Assembly: GCA_945643635.1 (NCBI GenBank)
Contig: CALZFC010000020.1
Location: 4,670,501-4,734,500, forward strand
Length of the DNA stretch: 64,000 nt
Direction of reading: 5' to 3'
Source: Allodiplogaster sudhausi
Taxonomy: Eukaryota > Nematoda > Chromadorea > Rhabditida > Diplogasteridae
Shown: one piece after another, positions 1 through 11,706 of the stretch
Layout: each line of letters begins with the position of its first letter
Position numbering within the stretch: position 1 is the first letter of the stretch
Made by a program: the position numbers and the translations under genes
The notes under the pieces: model-generated
The model's database searches: none
The model's input: only the letters and a program-made list of their open reading frames with translations
What the model was told of the DNA's origin: nothing

Positions 1-21
1 GTATAAACTTGAACAACTTAC

Positions 22-566
22 TTTTCTGCATTTGTCCAACTGTCGTGCAAATGCCAGAAGATGTCGTCGGATAACTCTGCATGTTTAATCGCAAATCGTA
101 CGAAGAACTTGAGCGAGTTGTGAAACTTCAGATCGACACCTCAAACATTCAGATTAATACTTCAAAGAATTATGCGACTTCAGATCCATACCTCCAGAAG
201 TCAGATATAATTCCTTGACTGCGTATACGGCAGCAAACCATAACTTCTCAGCGGTCTGAACGAGGTCCGGAGGAGAAAGAGATAAATAGTGACGGGCTTT
301 AGTGATGAAAGTCGACGCGTTGTACTTCTCCATTTCTTCCTGAAAACGAAATAGATAATTTCAAAAATGTGTTTGTTAACTCATAGTTTTATTTTCAGAA
401 AGCTTATTAGCATTCATTAAAAAAGCAAAATAAACCATACCTTGGACTCCCAACTTTCCAAGCTGTCGACAGTAATGTTCTCCTTGAACTTCTCCCGGAC
501 GTCGTCAAAATCGGCATCATTCACACAAATCAGCTCGCGACCATCAACCAAAAACTTTTTCGGCAT
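22..566 (-). CDS. HEPN / PaREP1-like small protein, 3' end outside window
   Basis: Three minus-strand exons join in frame: 566-441 (42 codons from ATG), 339-192 and 139-22. The protein starts MPKKFLVDGREL, then has a helical stretch with YLSLSPPDLVQTAEKLWFAA followed by a glycine turn, HNSLKFF and a C-terminal helix ending SWTNAEK. The AEKLWxAA...G...H..L layout resembles the HEPN/PaREP1 family, known from archaea and from nematode proteins; this is recalled similarity, not a search. The last exon is followed by GTAAGT. Reading through would instead give a TAA stop after AEK, but the family normally continues (LHxNFYE), so a further exon beyond base 1 is likely. Function unknown. The intron between exons 2 and 3 (191-140) is a diverged copy of the start of exon 3. 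Confidence 0.6.
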
Positions 567-748
567 GATCTGAAATTAAAATTTTAGTTACTAAAGATGA
601 ACGAAAAATACAAATATTTGGTTTGAAGCGACTAGATAGTAAAACATTTAGAGAGAGGAAATTCAATCAAAGATAAATGAAATAGCAAAAATAGTTAGGG
701 TTAACGTTCCCTCTAAAAAGAGCTCTAATGGATGAGCATGATGTTGGC
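567..748. other. Short spacer 5' of the HEPN-like gene
   Basis: AT-rich sequence between the start codon of the minus-strand gene and the first transposon. It presumably holds that gene's promoter and 5' UTR. No recognisable motif seen. It ends in the 9-bp target duplication at 740-748. Confidence 0.4.
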
Positions 749-1022
749 GGCAGTTTGTAAAGTTCATCCGTTCATCTCGTTCATCTGTTGTAAAGTTCAT
801 CTTTGTAGATTTCACCACGCAACATCTTATTGTAAAGTTCATCTTGCCTTAGAGTGCACCAAAATACGCAATTCTTGGCGCTTCACTATTTCAGAATTCT
901 TTCATTCTTTAAACGTGACTGGCTTGCATGTTCGTGTTGTTAAAGCTTGTTAAAGTGTTGGTGTGTACTTAAATGAGCAATAAAACCCTTCAGTTGTGTT
1001 TATTATAGTTCCTTGCCGAATA

Positions 1023-2928
1023 ATGGAAGAGGACGATAGTCTCTTTTCACCAGTCAGAGCAAAGCGGACATTTGATGAATTTATAACGCCTTCGAGAGCA
1101 GTTGAAGGATTAGTTTGCTGACAGAAATTCCTATTTATCATGACGATAAGTGCTTTCAGGCAGTTTGGAAGGTGGAACGATGATTTGTTTGGTGTAGATG
1201 AAAACGGCCTAGATGAGAGGTAATAGATATCCTCGTGAGATATATTGGTAAGATATTATTTTAGCCTTTTTCTGGCTGATCAGTCGAGAAACGTGAGTGC
1301 AGACGACAGTTCGCCGTTTCTGGATTCTACTTACATGAAGGATGCTGAAGGAAACATCTGCTACAGAGGTCACGACCTCAACAGGAATAAGTATCTTCGT
1401 TGTCTTGGAAAGAAGTAAATATTTTGACTTTCCCATAATACAATCGTGTTAATTTTCATGTGAATGTGTTCGTTCTCAGAGTCGATGTGAATTTGATCAA
1501 CAATGCTTCCCCTTCCTTACCACCACCTTCTGGGGAGAATGATGCGTATCATTATCTTGTTGAAATAACCGATGATAAATTGGCAAACGACTCAGCTGGG
1601 CCTTGGAATCAGCACGGAGGTTTGCAACATCTGACTTTATGGGCGCCAGGTAAAATGGGCGCTGTGTATCTGCTAATTGTTCAGCCACCCGTGCAAAGTA
1701 TGAAAGATTCATGGCAATGAAAATTGACTCGGAATTCGTCCACGATAAAGCCGGTCGTTTCGTTCACCACTCTCGAAAGTGGATAAAACCAACGCTGCCT
1801 CGTCTTCAGAAGAAGGTGTACATTTATCTTTATGTATGTAACTTTTAATGCGATCTATGAATGCAGATTCATTTTCTGGAAGATGAAGAGGGATCTCCAT
1901 TTGGTGGCTACGCGATCATCTCTTATGTGTACACAGAGTCCGGAAATTTACTTGATGTCTCGTCGTGCAAGCCGGTATGATCATCTCAAGCACCTCGATG
2001 AAGTGGATTTTCACCGTGCCACTGCGACGACTTCCGACTATGCTAAGCCAGGCACGAGAGTACGGCGCGGCTGCGCTGGATCTGGAGCCAACAGGAAGCG
2101 CACAGTCACAGCGGTGGCAACCGGAGCCGTGCGCTGGTCGTACAGTAAGGACATTCTTATAGTTTTCAATAAAATTCCAAACCATTGTCTAGTTCCTTTA
2201 GATTTTCAATCTCCGGTGCTGAATGAAGGAGAGGTTGCAGCCAGCTTCCCACTCCCTGATGAGGATACGGTTGACTCACGCCCACCTTCGCAGCACTCAC
2301 TTTCCGATGCCGACAAAGAGGTTAAAAAATTTTCATATATTGTATGGAATGTAAAACCAAGTATATCATAGGCCATCCGGTTGCATCGTATCATTTTACC
2401 GTCTGCGAAGGCGCTTCATGACTTTATGCACGGAAGATCCAGAACCGGCAAGATGTTTATTCATCACAACGACCATCCGCTCATTATTTCTCTCGCTTCA
2501 GGTTTGAATTGTTTTTTTTACTAAAACCAAGCTACCCACAATCATTCTTTTTTCTCTTTAGAAATCCCGAGCGGTGCAGTGAAGAAGTGTGCGGAGTGTG
2601 CGGCTCAGTTGGAGAGGAGGACAGCATCCTCAAGTCCTCTCGATCTGGTCGTTGTTCACCTTGAAGCATACGAGTACGATGGTCGAATGCGTCGAAGCAC
2701 TGGAAACCGGTAATCTAGGCCAACGATGTGTAGCTGAGTTCAGAATGTGCTTACATTAGATGGACGCATGCTCGATTCGCCTGCGTCGTGGAAAGGCACA
2801 CACACACATCTCCCCGGGCGACTTCCAGCTGTCTGATCTCCTGAAGACTTCTCTTACGCCACTCTATCGCGAGTGGCTTCGGCTGTCCTTTGGCCTTGAA
2901 GGTCTCTAAGCTCCTCCGCTAATGAGCT
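1023..2928 (+). pseudogene. Decayed multi-exon gene carried inside the 4.2-kb TIR element
   Basis: Protein-like exons joined by good GT-AG sites: about 1023-1219, 1265-1414, 1480-1649, 1685-1815, 1867-2144, 2202-2320, 2372-2501, 2562-2710 and a possible tail 2771-2928. The intron at 1650-1684 is only 35 bp. Segments such as MEEDDSLFSPVRAKRTFDEF, FLEDEEGSPFGGYAIISYVY and LDLVVVHLEAYEYDG look like real protein. Lesions: an in-frame TGA after GLVC in the first exon, a +1 shift after SSCKP (about 1975), and a tail (ISPGDFQLSDLLKTSLTPLY) readable only in a different frame from the exon before it. I do not recognise the family. It may be the element's own second gene or a captured host gene; both are inference. 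Confidence 0.5.
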
Positions 2929-2995
2929 TTACGAACCGCACTTGTTCCTTTTTTTTCTTAAAAATGCTTTAAGCAAATTCAAAATTGTTAATTAA

Positions 2996-4712
2996 GAGAG
3001 CATGTCCGTAAGCTTCGAGCGCAGCCTGCCCCGGGAAAATTGTTTTCGAATTCATTAACGGAAAACAATTTGCTTATACAACTCGACGTGCTCTTTTTAA
3101 TGAGACTAATTTCATCATCATCCGACTTTTTCCCTTCGGGATACACTACCGTAACCCTGAAAATTCATTGAGCCATAAATCCGTTCAAAATCTGTTTTGA
3201 GAAACGATGTACATATCATTCAATAGCATTTCGAAAGCTCTTCAAATTTCATCTAGGAACATGTTTTACGAAAATTTTATTTTGGCCGAGAAAATTGGCG
3301 TTAAATTATTTGAAGGGTCGACACGCCACTTTCTGCTCATTTCTACACTCTGGAACCTAGATAGAAAGAAAGAGCGTGAAATTTGCTATCAAATAATCAC
3401 CATTCAAGAAAAATCTGAGCGTACCAATTTTTTCTATGACGCGAGCAATGCGCGCGAGTCGGTCAAAATGGCACATTTTTGGCCGCCGAGGCACCGTGCA
3501 AGCGCATTCATCAATCCATAACTACGCTCAATGTTAATATTACAAAATCGTTAGCATATCATCTAAGAGCTCTCACAGAGATCTTCAAATGCTACATACA
3601 TACTTTTATTGAAATATTTATATTTCTATGGTAAATTTCGTTCTGTACTTTTAGAACGCTTAAAAAACTACTTTACAAACATTCCAGCATTACAAAACAT
3701 GCATCATTAGAAAGAGCGTGAAATTTGCTTCAAGCTAGACCCCTTTCAATAAACTTTCAAGCCTATAATGTTTTGTTATAAGTGATAAGAATTTGGCATC
3801 AGCTTAGCACAATTCTTCACCGGAAAAAGATATTGGAATATTCCAATTCGAATAATCTAAACAGCAAAATTCTTGGGCGAAAGGACAGCGACGCAACTTT
3901 ACCTACTCTTATGACTTATAACAAAACATAATAGACTTGAAATTTTATTGAAAGGGGTTCATCTTGTAGCAAATTTCACGCTCTTTCTTATGATGTATGT
4001 CTTGAAATGCGTAAATGTTTGTAAAGTAGTTTTTTAAGCGTTCTAATAGTACAGAACGAAATTTTCCATAGAAATATACATATTTCAATAAAAGTATGTA
4101 CGTAGCATTTGAAGATCTCTGTGAGAGCTCTTAGATGATATGCTAACGATTTTATAATATTAACAGTGAGCGTAGTTATGGATCGATGAATGCGATTGCC
4201 CGGTGCCTCGGCGGCCAAAAATGTGCCATTTTGACCGACTCGCGCGCATTGCTCGCGTCATAGAAAAAATTGGTACGCTCAGATTTTTCCTGAATGGTGA
4301 TTATTTGATAGCAAATTTCACGCTCTTTCGTTCTATCTAGGTTACAGAGTGTAGAAATGAGCAGAAAGTAGCGTGTTGACCCTTCAAATAATTTAACGCC
4401 AATTTTCTCGGCCAAAATAAAATTTTCGTAAAACATGTTCCTTGATGAAATTTGAAGAGCTTTCGAAATTCTATTGAATAATATGTACATCGTTTCTCAA
4501 AACAGATTTTGAACGGATTTATGGCTCAATGAATTTTCAGGGTTACGGTAGTGTATCCCGAAGGGAAAAAATCGGATGATGATGAAATTAGTCTCATTAA
4601 AAAGAGCACGTCGAGTTGTATAAGCAAAATGTTTTCCGTTAATGAATTCGAAAACAATTTTCCCGGGGCAGGCTGCCTTAAGCGCATGCTCGACTCTTAC
4701 AGAGAAGCTCTC
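2996..4712. mobile_element. 1.7-kb foldback element with TTAA target sites (copy 1)
   Basis: The two halves are inverted copies: 2996 to about 3850 matches the reverse complement of about 3870-4712, centred near 3860. Ends read GAGAGCxTxTCxGTAAG inward and both abut TTAA (2992-2995 and 4713-4716). The same family occurs at 43892-45585; the shared internal block around 3498-3595 recurs at 44388-44490. ORFs of about 104 codons on both arms are the same sequence read from each arm, so they are not evidence of a gene. A TTAA duplication is typical of piggyBac and some Kolobok elements; no transposase is present. Confidence 0.75.
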
Positions 4713-5066
4713 TTAAAGCATGTCCCGGTGTTGCTTCTCTCTGTGCAATAAACAGCTTGTTAAAGTTCGTTCACATTTAATACGATATACATCGTACAGA
4801 GAATGTAAGAATTCTGAAATAGTGAAGCGCCAAGAATTGCGTATTTTGGTGCACTCTAAGGCAAGATGAACTTTACAATAAGATGTTGCGTGGTGAAATC
4901 TACAAAGATGAACTTTACAACAGATGAACGAGATGAACGGATGAACTTTACAAACTGCCGATGTTGGCAGGTTCTCTCCTTCCTCTGCGTCTCTGCCTTC
5001 CACTCTAGCCCAACGCGTTTGCGTGTCGCGTCGCGTGCGTATAGCTCAACTGGGGCAAATGTGTGA

Positions 5067-8000
5067 TTGTACTCGGACACAATGAGGAAGAGAAAAGAGG
5101 GTCACACAAAGAGAAAGAGAAATTGCCAGGGTGAAGGTGTCACAAATATTGAGAGAACTGAAGGAAAAAGAGAGAGTGGTCAATCTGTAAGATCTAGAAC
5201 TCGACGAGTTTGGTCACACTCGAAACTTCTCGAAGGTACTGGCAAACAGGTATGAAAGAACGAAGTGTATCTTTTGAGAACGATGTACGTCGCAGAATTT
5301 CTTCAGTTTTTGTGTTGTTATTTCATTTTCAAGATGTTTTTCAAGCAAAGTTCAATATTTTCTTCTAAGATGGGAATGCTTTTCGTGTCAAGAAATCTCT
5401 ACTTCTCCATAGAAAGTGTAAAAGTGAACAGAAAGAACTGGTAACTCTGGTTTTCCCGAGTGAGCATAATTGTACTGATTTCAAGCCTAAGCGCACCTTT
5501 TGTTTGAACCTTCGCCGCCTAAATTTGGTCGAGCAAAAATGTAATTAGGCTCGGAAGCCTCAAAATTAGGTCCAACTTTTGCCTGATTAGGCAAATGTCA
5601 AATGCTTTATCTGTTGGTAATAAATACGATTTTTTACCATTCAACGAACCATTTACAAGCATAGCAGATGAGCAACATGTCAAAATAGTGACGAAATTAT
5701 CCTATTTCAATCCAAAGTAGCTCCAGTGCTAATCGAACGACATTCTTTGTTGTAAAAAACGTTATTCTTTAAACTATTCACAGACTATCAGATAACGATA
5801 ACTATTCACAGACGGGAAATTACTGGAATAGAAGGAAAAATATATGCTACCCATAAAACTCACAGAAAGTCACAGAAAAGAAATAGGAGAGGGAATATGA
5901 CGGCTGACTTTCGTGGTGGCGACCTCACTCCATCTCATTCTGCGAGCCGCCGTTGTTTCTGCCTCCGCTTGCCTTGAACTTCGATCGTGCGTTGGTCCTG
6001 AAAATGATGCAATTCAGTAGACTTAGCGAATTTTTATGTTGTTTTATATAGAAAAAATGCACTGTTAAAAACATACGTGTAGTATGTGAAGTAATGGGAC
6101 CACAGATCACAGACGGTGCTCTCGATCGCATTTTTCTTCTTCTCGTCGCCATCAGGGAAGGTGATAGAGGCCAAGAAAGCATCTGAAATCAAAATTTGCA
6201 ATCAGATGTGAGGAGAGACTATAACAGAATCATACCTAAAAATAATTATGGCATAAAAAACACATACCGACACATGCATTGAGGATGGAAGACGGTATCG
6301 CGGTCTTCCCGTCATTCGGCTTCGCAGCAACAGTGTATCGGTGCCGGACTCGCATCGGGATGATCTTAAGTATGCACATTTGGCTAAAAATTTTGGTATA
6401 ATGAAGAGTTATCGAACCTGCTCAATGGCATGACGAGAAACGTGCTTAACGACGTTTCGCAGGGAGTTGCTCGCTGATGGGATTGAACCGAAGACCTCGA
6501 TTATGTCGCTTTTCCCTAAGTGAAAGTAGATTTGAATAGGAACAGAATGGAATGAGTAAAATCGAACCTCCCGCAATAGGAGCGAACAAGAATGTAGGTG
6601 AACGAGGCAACGCTTGGGCTTCTCGTCTGTTGAACGTAACCTCCAGAGTTTCCTGAGGCGAACGAGATAGTCAGTTTTAACTAAACTTATTTGTCTGCAT
6701 AACCTTGTCAACAGGACCCTTTCTATCCTTGAAAACTCGACGCTCAGTTGAAAGTTCCATCTAAGAATAAACTTTTTAATCTGTACGTGCTTTTTTTAAA
6801 TTTTCTGAAAAAGATTTCAGAACTGACTTATCTGAGCATGCCGATGAGGGTAGCGTAAACGGGGAACATTTCCTCAGAGCAATTTCGCGCCAACTCAGAC
6901 AGAGTACGGTATGAAATTCCCGTCATGTCACGCGTTTCAGATTTGAACTTCTCCTTGGAAAAGGTAACTTGTTCTACTAGGATTTTAAGCTGCTAAAATA
7001 GCTAGACCTAACCTTCCCACGTTGAGTATCCTCAGAATTATCGCCCAGATCGATGAAAAATTCACCAATCTTCGTCATACAAAACTTACCGTCACCAAAC
7101 AACTCACTTGATTTGCATCCCTGAGAATAAGACAATGATGGGCGAGGTGATCCGTTCCCTCTATTTTTACATACCTCGTTTTTCTGCGAAAATCCGAGGT
7201 GATTCTGCCCTGCATCGTCTTCTTCCCCTCCAGAATCGAAGCCGGATCCGCGGGGGAGTATGATGTCTCCGTTGTTCTCTTCGACAAATTCCTCGCCGTC
7301 GCTGTCGCAAAGGAGGCTCTGAAATAGATATCTTTTCTCATTATTTCCTTTTTATTTGTGCCAACCCTCTTGATTTGTTGTCGGTATTCATGCCGATAGT
7401 GCGCTTGCGACATTGGCAGCCGTAGTCCACTAGAAGCATGGGCGCCTCCTCGGCGACTAGAACTGGGAGTCTGGGGGATCCCTCTGACACAAGAAATACG
7501 AGTCTGGCCTATACCTCTACCACTAGAACTGGGAGTCTGGGCGCTTCCACCAGACATTCTTTCAACACGCCGATTTATAACCCTTTAAAATAGCTTATCC
7601 AGACGCACCATTATTAAAAATTTAAAGATATCTCTAAGCGCAAGCGAAGCTTTCAATTATGAAAGGAAACGTTTACTCGCACTTTTGAATCTTTTATTCA
7701 TGACAGCATCGCACGCCGGGCGTACGGCAAAACTAAGCACATCTCTCGCGCAGAAACTACAACTGAATGGCCAACAATATCTTTGATGTGAATCTCAATT
7801 ACTTCTACAGCAGATGGAATAACAACACCTCCGTATCTAATGTCACACAGTTGCTCGGTGAGTTCTCGGAATTTAACATCTAAACCTTCCCTAGCAAGTG
7901 AGCGGATGAGAAGATCACTATGCCGCTTTCCAACTTTAATCCGCGAGATAACTGCTCTGTCTCCATTTTGACCCGCAAGAAGAAACCCAAGAAGTTTCCC

Positions 8001-11000
8001 GTAACGAACAGTATATCCAAATCGGTACATAATATGAGTATCGTCATATGATGCTGATCCGGTGCAAGCATACCGACGGCCGCGTATGGTATGGCAAAGA
8101 GAAAAGATGTCATCTTCATGTATTAGAGGGCGAATCTCGTTTGGGATCTAACGAAAAGGACCCGGTCAAAGAAAGTCTCTTTTTATATATAAAAAAAGCA
8201 TGTACTTGATCATCAGTCGGCACTGTAACTTGTCGAGGAAGCTCGATAGTGAGTCGAGAACAGAGCCTCTTCAATGGGCGGTCGACCTCGATGCTCTCAA
8301 AGTCAGCTCGAGAGCGACGTAGCGCCTCGTGACGGATCTCTTGGATAAGGGCAGTGCTAAACAAAACATGTTACTTCCTATTTTAAACTTTTTTTAAACA
8401 AAAAATTCTAACTTCTTAAGCATGAAGAATCCTACATTACGAGTGACGTTGAGATTCAGGCATTTTTGCATAACAAAATGCAAATGTTCGAAAGAAATCG
8501 TCGACAGTGGGTATTGGCTTCCCATTACACGGACCAATTCTGCCAGGTGAAAACAAATGGTCTGGAAACCAAAATTAAATAATCATTTTGCATCCCCAAT
8601 AACAAAAAAACAAGCTGACATGCCACTTGATCCCGGAGAGAAGAAATGGGCAGTCTTCTTGAACTGCGAGGGCTAGGCCACGGCAGAGGACTTCCACTCT
8701 TGTCGGCATGTTCAAATCGCTTGAACTGAAGGGACAGACCATCTCCTTAAAAGATAATTCTCATTTTCATTTACTATTCTTGTTGCTACAAACTAACTCT
8801 GTTTATGGCGTGAAGAGTAAATGATATCAATGAAGCTATTGGAGAAATCCCGCCCGTCATCGCAATCGAAACAACAAGACTGTTGAACATCTGAAGAATT
8901 GTTCGAACTCGAGTTTGATATATCTTGGTTCATCAAAACCTACTGCCTCTTTCTCGGTGCCTGTACAATCGGAAAGGGAACGAGGGAGAGGCCGAGAGAA
9001 TGAAGGAAGCTTAATATCATCCAGCAACTTATGCACCTACAGAGAACATGGCAAAGTGGAATTCCATGGAACCAATGCTGAAAAAACCTCTGATGCATCA
9101 GCGCTAAATATCTCATGTTTTGGCCTAACGCCCTGCAGAATCGATCCAACAACTTCTAAAGGGTATTATTAACGTACAGAATTCACTCATTACATTAAAT
9201 AACCTTGTACAATCCCTGCCATTGCCCCTTCTTGTACTGTATGGAGCCAGTCAACTGGAGCGAAATGCATCTCGTGAACAGAGTGAGCGAAGGAATATTC
9301 GACGCCTACATGGAATCCGTCTGGACAATCCTTCGTCAGAGGACCGCACACTCGGGAAATTCGGGCTTATATAATAATTTATATAAATATTTAAACCTAT
9401 TTAATGTACGACTTACACATAGTTCCCGGTGGATGCAGTTTCATTCTTGTCCCACTGTCATAGCAATAGAAGCAAGCAGCAGGGGACGAATGATGGCGCA
9501 AGCCAAACACCTTACGCCTGGCCTGACAATAAATAGCTCTAGATAAGTTATAAACAACAAAAATACTGGTCATATACCGGATCATCGTGCGCTCCCGTAA
9601 CCACTTTAGCGTCGATTGGGATTCCTTTCCACTGCGCTACGCATTCCAACTCTCGCACAACATAGCGTAGCAGGCGGTCATGAACGGCAGTGGACGGTTC
9701 AGCTGCACCAAAGTATACTGCTGCGAGAAACACTGCACCTTCCCTAGCCCGATGCGCGTCATCCATGTCAATCGACATTAACCCCAGAGGCCAACACTTT
9801 AATCTGAATTCATGTTTAGTGATTAAAGCTCTGTGGTTACAGTGGAGCTGAATTTTTGGTATATCTAACCTAGAATGTCCTTTTAACCGTACGCCGTCCC
9901 AACTGGATACGAAGCTCAATGGCTGCACTGGGCCCCCAGTAACTTTCACTCTGTTTTGAAAGAACGGCCACGCCAAAGGCGTGTCAAGGATAACGCCGGA
10001 CGCTATTCTCTCATGCAGAGTGCGAATGTGTGCGTAGTGACCATTTAGTAGCCGGTTCACTAGCTCTGCTATGCTCGCCAGAACAACTGTGCTCTTTGAA
10101 GGGCCATCCGGGCAGGAACAACTACGAAATACATTACAATTCAACCCATAAGAAAACATCAATTGAAATACCTGACAATATCACGAGCGCAGAGGGCGCA
10201 GAGGCTTAGACTATGCGCAAGATACGCCTTGTTGTTCAAGAATGCACGCATAAACCTTTCGCGTGGACTGAAGTGACCAGCGAAATAAAGGTCCAATCCT
10301 GTGCGAATAGCACAGTATCATCAACAAGCTTTGCGCACATTAAATAAAGTAACTTTAATTTACTTGAAAAAAACATAGAGTTAAACGCAAGTTTTCTTTA
10401 CCACAATACTTCAAATTTAACGAAAAAAAGTTACAAACCGGCCTGGCTGAATGCACTGTCAATTAAGTGTTGAAGCTGGCAAAGGACTAGGGAAGACATG
10501 GACGATAAACTGTCCCCGCAAACACCTACAAGATAACGGTTGGTTCAAAATACTAGCATTCACATTTAAAAAAAGATGAAATAAAAAAAGGAAAAAAACA
10601 GGTCACTTTCATTGTCGAGAAAATAACAATGAAATAGAAAAAAATCATCTGACTTTCGTTATCCGCCCGAGCCTCCGTAATCAGCAAATCATCGACAAAG
10701 GTGTTCTCGCCCTCATCGCCACTCGATGTCTCCATGATATCCACGTCATTTTCTTCATCAGCTTCTTCCACTGAATCCGAGGCATTCCTTAGAGTAGCTT
10801 CTTCCACTCGGGCTTCTACTTCTCGCAAAGTCTTCCGTTTCTTGGTCTGGACGAACCTCCTTTCCATCTACAACAAACGTTATTTTAAAAAAAAACAAAT
10901 CACACACACACACAAATCACCAAGATATAACAGTTCCAGCTTTCTTAGCCGCTTTCATTTTCATTTCCAACTCAAGGTGACTATTTCAATTTATCGCAAC

Positions 11001-11262
11001 ACCAAAAAATTACGGTAGTTGCACACCAAATATCATGATGCAAAAAGCAGCCTAAATTAGGCTGACGTTTGCCTAATTAGGCTGCAAATTCGTCTCAAAT
11101 CTAATTATGCTCACTCGGGAAAACCAGAGAAGTCAATTCTGTTTGATACACTAGATTATTAATTATTTGCAGGTTTTACTACAAAATCAATTTAACGAAA
11201 TTGGTGAATCTCTTCGAACAGTGAAAGATGTGTTCACTGACCATATATTTTATTATGTTTAA
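5067..11262 (+). CDS. Possible small basic two-exon gene split by a transposon
   Basis: Exon 5067-5249 (start could also be 5082, MRKRKEGH) ends CAG|GTATGA. A second exon, 11173-11262, follows a TTTGCAG acceptor in the matching phase and ends in TAA. The joined product is 90 residues: a very basic N-terminal half (KRKEGHTKRKRN, RSRTRRVW) and a C-terminal half containing NQFNEIGESLRTVKDV. The element at 5445-11129 lies wholly within the intron. No family recognised. Low confidence, because the exons are short and the join was chosen by eye. Confidence 0.25.
5924..7557 (-). CDS. Second gene of the tnp2-like transposon, unknown function
   Basis: Minus-strand multi-exon gene starting at 7557. 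The N-terminus is low-complexity with repeated QTPSSSxRG units, followed by an acidic segment (CDSDGEEFVEENNGD). Later exons read GEFFIDLGDNSEDTQRGK (about 7080-7014), SYRTLSELARNCSEEMFPVY...TLIGMLR (about 6955-6835), TLEVTFNRREAQALPRSP (about 6655-6570), DIIEVFGSIPSASNSLRN...SRHAIEQ (about 6515-6420), IPMRVRHRYTVAAKPNDGKT (about 6365-6268), AFLASITFPDGDEKKKNAIE (about 6182-6080), ending SKFKASGGRNNGGSQNEME before a stop near 5924. No domain identified. The GEFFIDLGDNS...SEEMFPVYATLIGML region faintly recalls the N-terminal helices of MIF4G proteins; I do not rely on it. Position suggests a transposon accessory protein. Confidence 0.5.
7698..10867 (-). CDS. tnp2-like (EnSpm/CACTA-related) transposase gene
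   Basis: About ten minus-strand exons. The N-terminus MERRFVQTKKRKTLREVE is followed by an acidic stretch (10867 to about 10650). Then come ERFMRAFLNNKAYLAHSLSL with a CxxC (about 10290-10200), SKSTVVLASIAELVNRLLNG and SFVSSWDGVRLKGHSR|LKCWPLGLMSIDMDD with VYFGAAEPSTAVHDRLLRYV (10140-9580), GLRHHSSPAACFYC (about 9510-9450), EMHFAPVDWLHTVQEGAMAG (about 9270-9210), HKLLDDIKLPSFSRPLPRSL (about 9035-8960), LAVQEDCPFLLSGIKWHVS (about 8690-8610), CFHLAELVRVMG (about 8560-8500) and the C-terminal exons to a stop at 7698. The order DGV..., small-residue CxxC block, MHxxxxDWLHTVxEG, IKxPxxFxRxPRSL, then HLxExVRxxG is that of animal tnp2-type transposases as I know them. Roughly 65 bp at 9805-9868 is best read as an intron. 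Confidence 0.65.
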
Positions 11263-11706
11263 CGAGGAGAAAGATTCAAGACGGTATGCTGAAAAGGTAA
11301 GTCGAAAAGGCCAAAGACTTTAAATAACTTTCAATAAGATATATTTCAGCAGGAAATGTTAAATGAGCAATCGAAATTCTGAGAAAAAAAGTGTATGTAA
11401 CGACTTGAAGAATCTTCTCCGGAAGGGGAAAAGTGAATAATCATTTGATTGTTGTTAATGTTTTGTTATTTCATGTTTGTTGTTATTTTATCTTCTTGGT
11501 TTATTTTGAAAAGCAAAACAAATATCTTATTTGATTGAAGTCAAGTGAAAAAAGTTAATACCTCAGGTGAGGTAGCCATGTTTGGGGTTCATGGCTAGGT
11601 GGAAGTGAATTCACTTTCTAGTGAAGACATCCAATTTCACTGAACGTCCCCCATTTCACAAAATCAAATAAGATATTTGTACCCAAAAAATTTTAACTTC
11701 TAAATT

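Larger units (their letters stand above)
749..4959. mobile_element. Mutator-like TIR element, 4.2 kb, 9-bp TSD
   Basis: Both ends start GGCAGTTTGTAAAGTTCATC reading inward and stay nearly identical for about 160-170 bp (749-915 and 4795-4959, inverted). The arms contain three tandem GTAAAGTTCATC-like units. The element is flanked by perfect direct copies of GATGTTGGC (740-748 and 4960-4968). Long TIRs plus a 9-bp duplication are the hallmarks of Mutator-like elements (MULEs). I see no MULE-type transposase, so it looks non-autonomous. It carries a degraded multi-exon gene (1023-2928) and a nested TTAA-flanked foldback element (2996-4712). Confidence 0.75.
5445..11129. mobile_element. 5.7-kb two-gene TIR transposon (EnSpm/tnp2-like)
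   Basis: A perfect 27-bp inverted repeat beginning CTCTGGTTTTCCCGAGTGAG closes both ends (5445-5471; 11103-11129). Weaker inverted similarity, including ACAGAA, continues outside it, so the true ends may lie some 15-25 bp further out. I could not fix the target duplication. GCCTAATTAGGC-type subterminal repeats lie inside both ends (about 5500-5595; 11041-11085). Two minus-strand genes fill it: a tnp2-like transposase (7698-10867) and a second gene (about 5924-7557), the two-gene layout known from EnSpm/CACTA elements. The termini do not read CACTA. Confidence 0.65.

Noticed and set aside
1023..1140. In-frame TGA as a selenocysteine codon
   Set aside because: No selenoprotein family resemblance and no SECIS-like structure noticed; other frame breaks in the same gene favour decay.
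3207..4490. Two similar 104-codon ORFs as a gene pair
   Set aside because: They are the two arms of one inverted repeat read from opposite strands, with no protein-like features.
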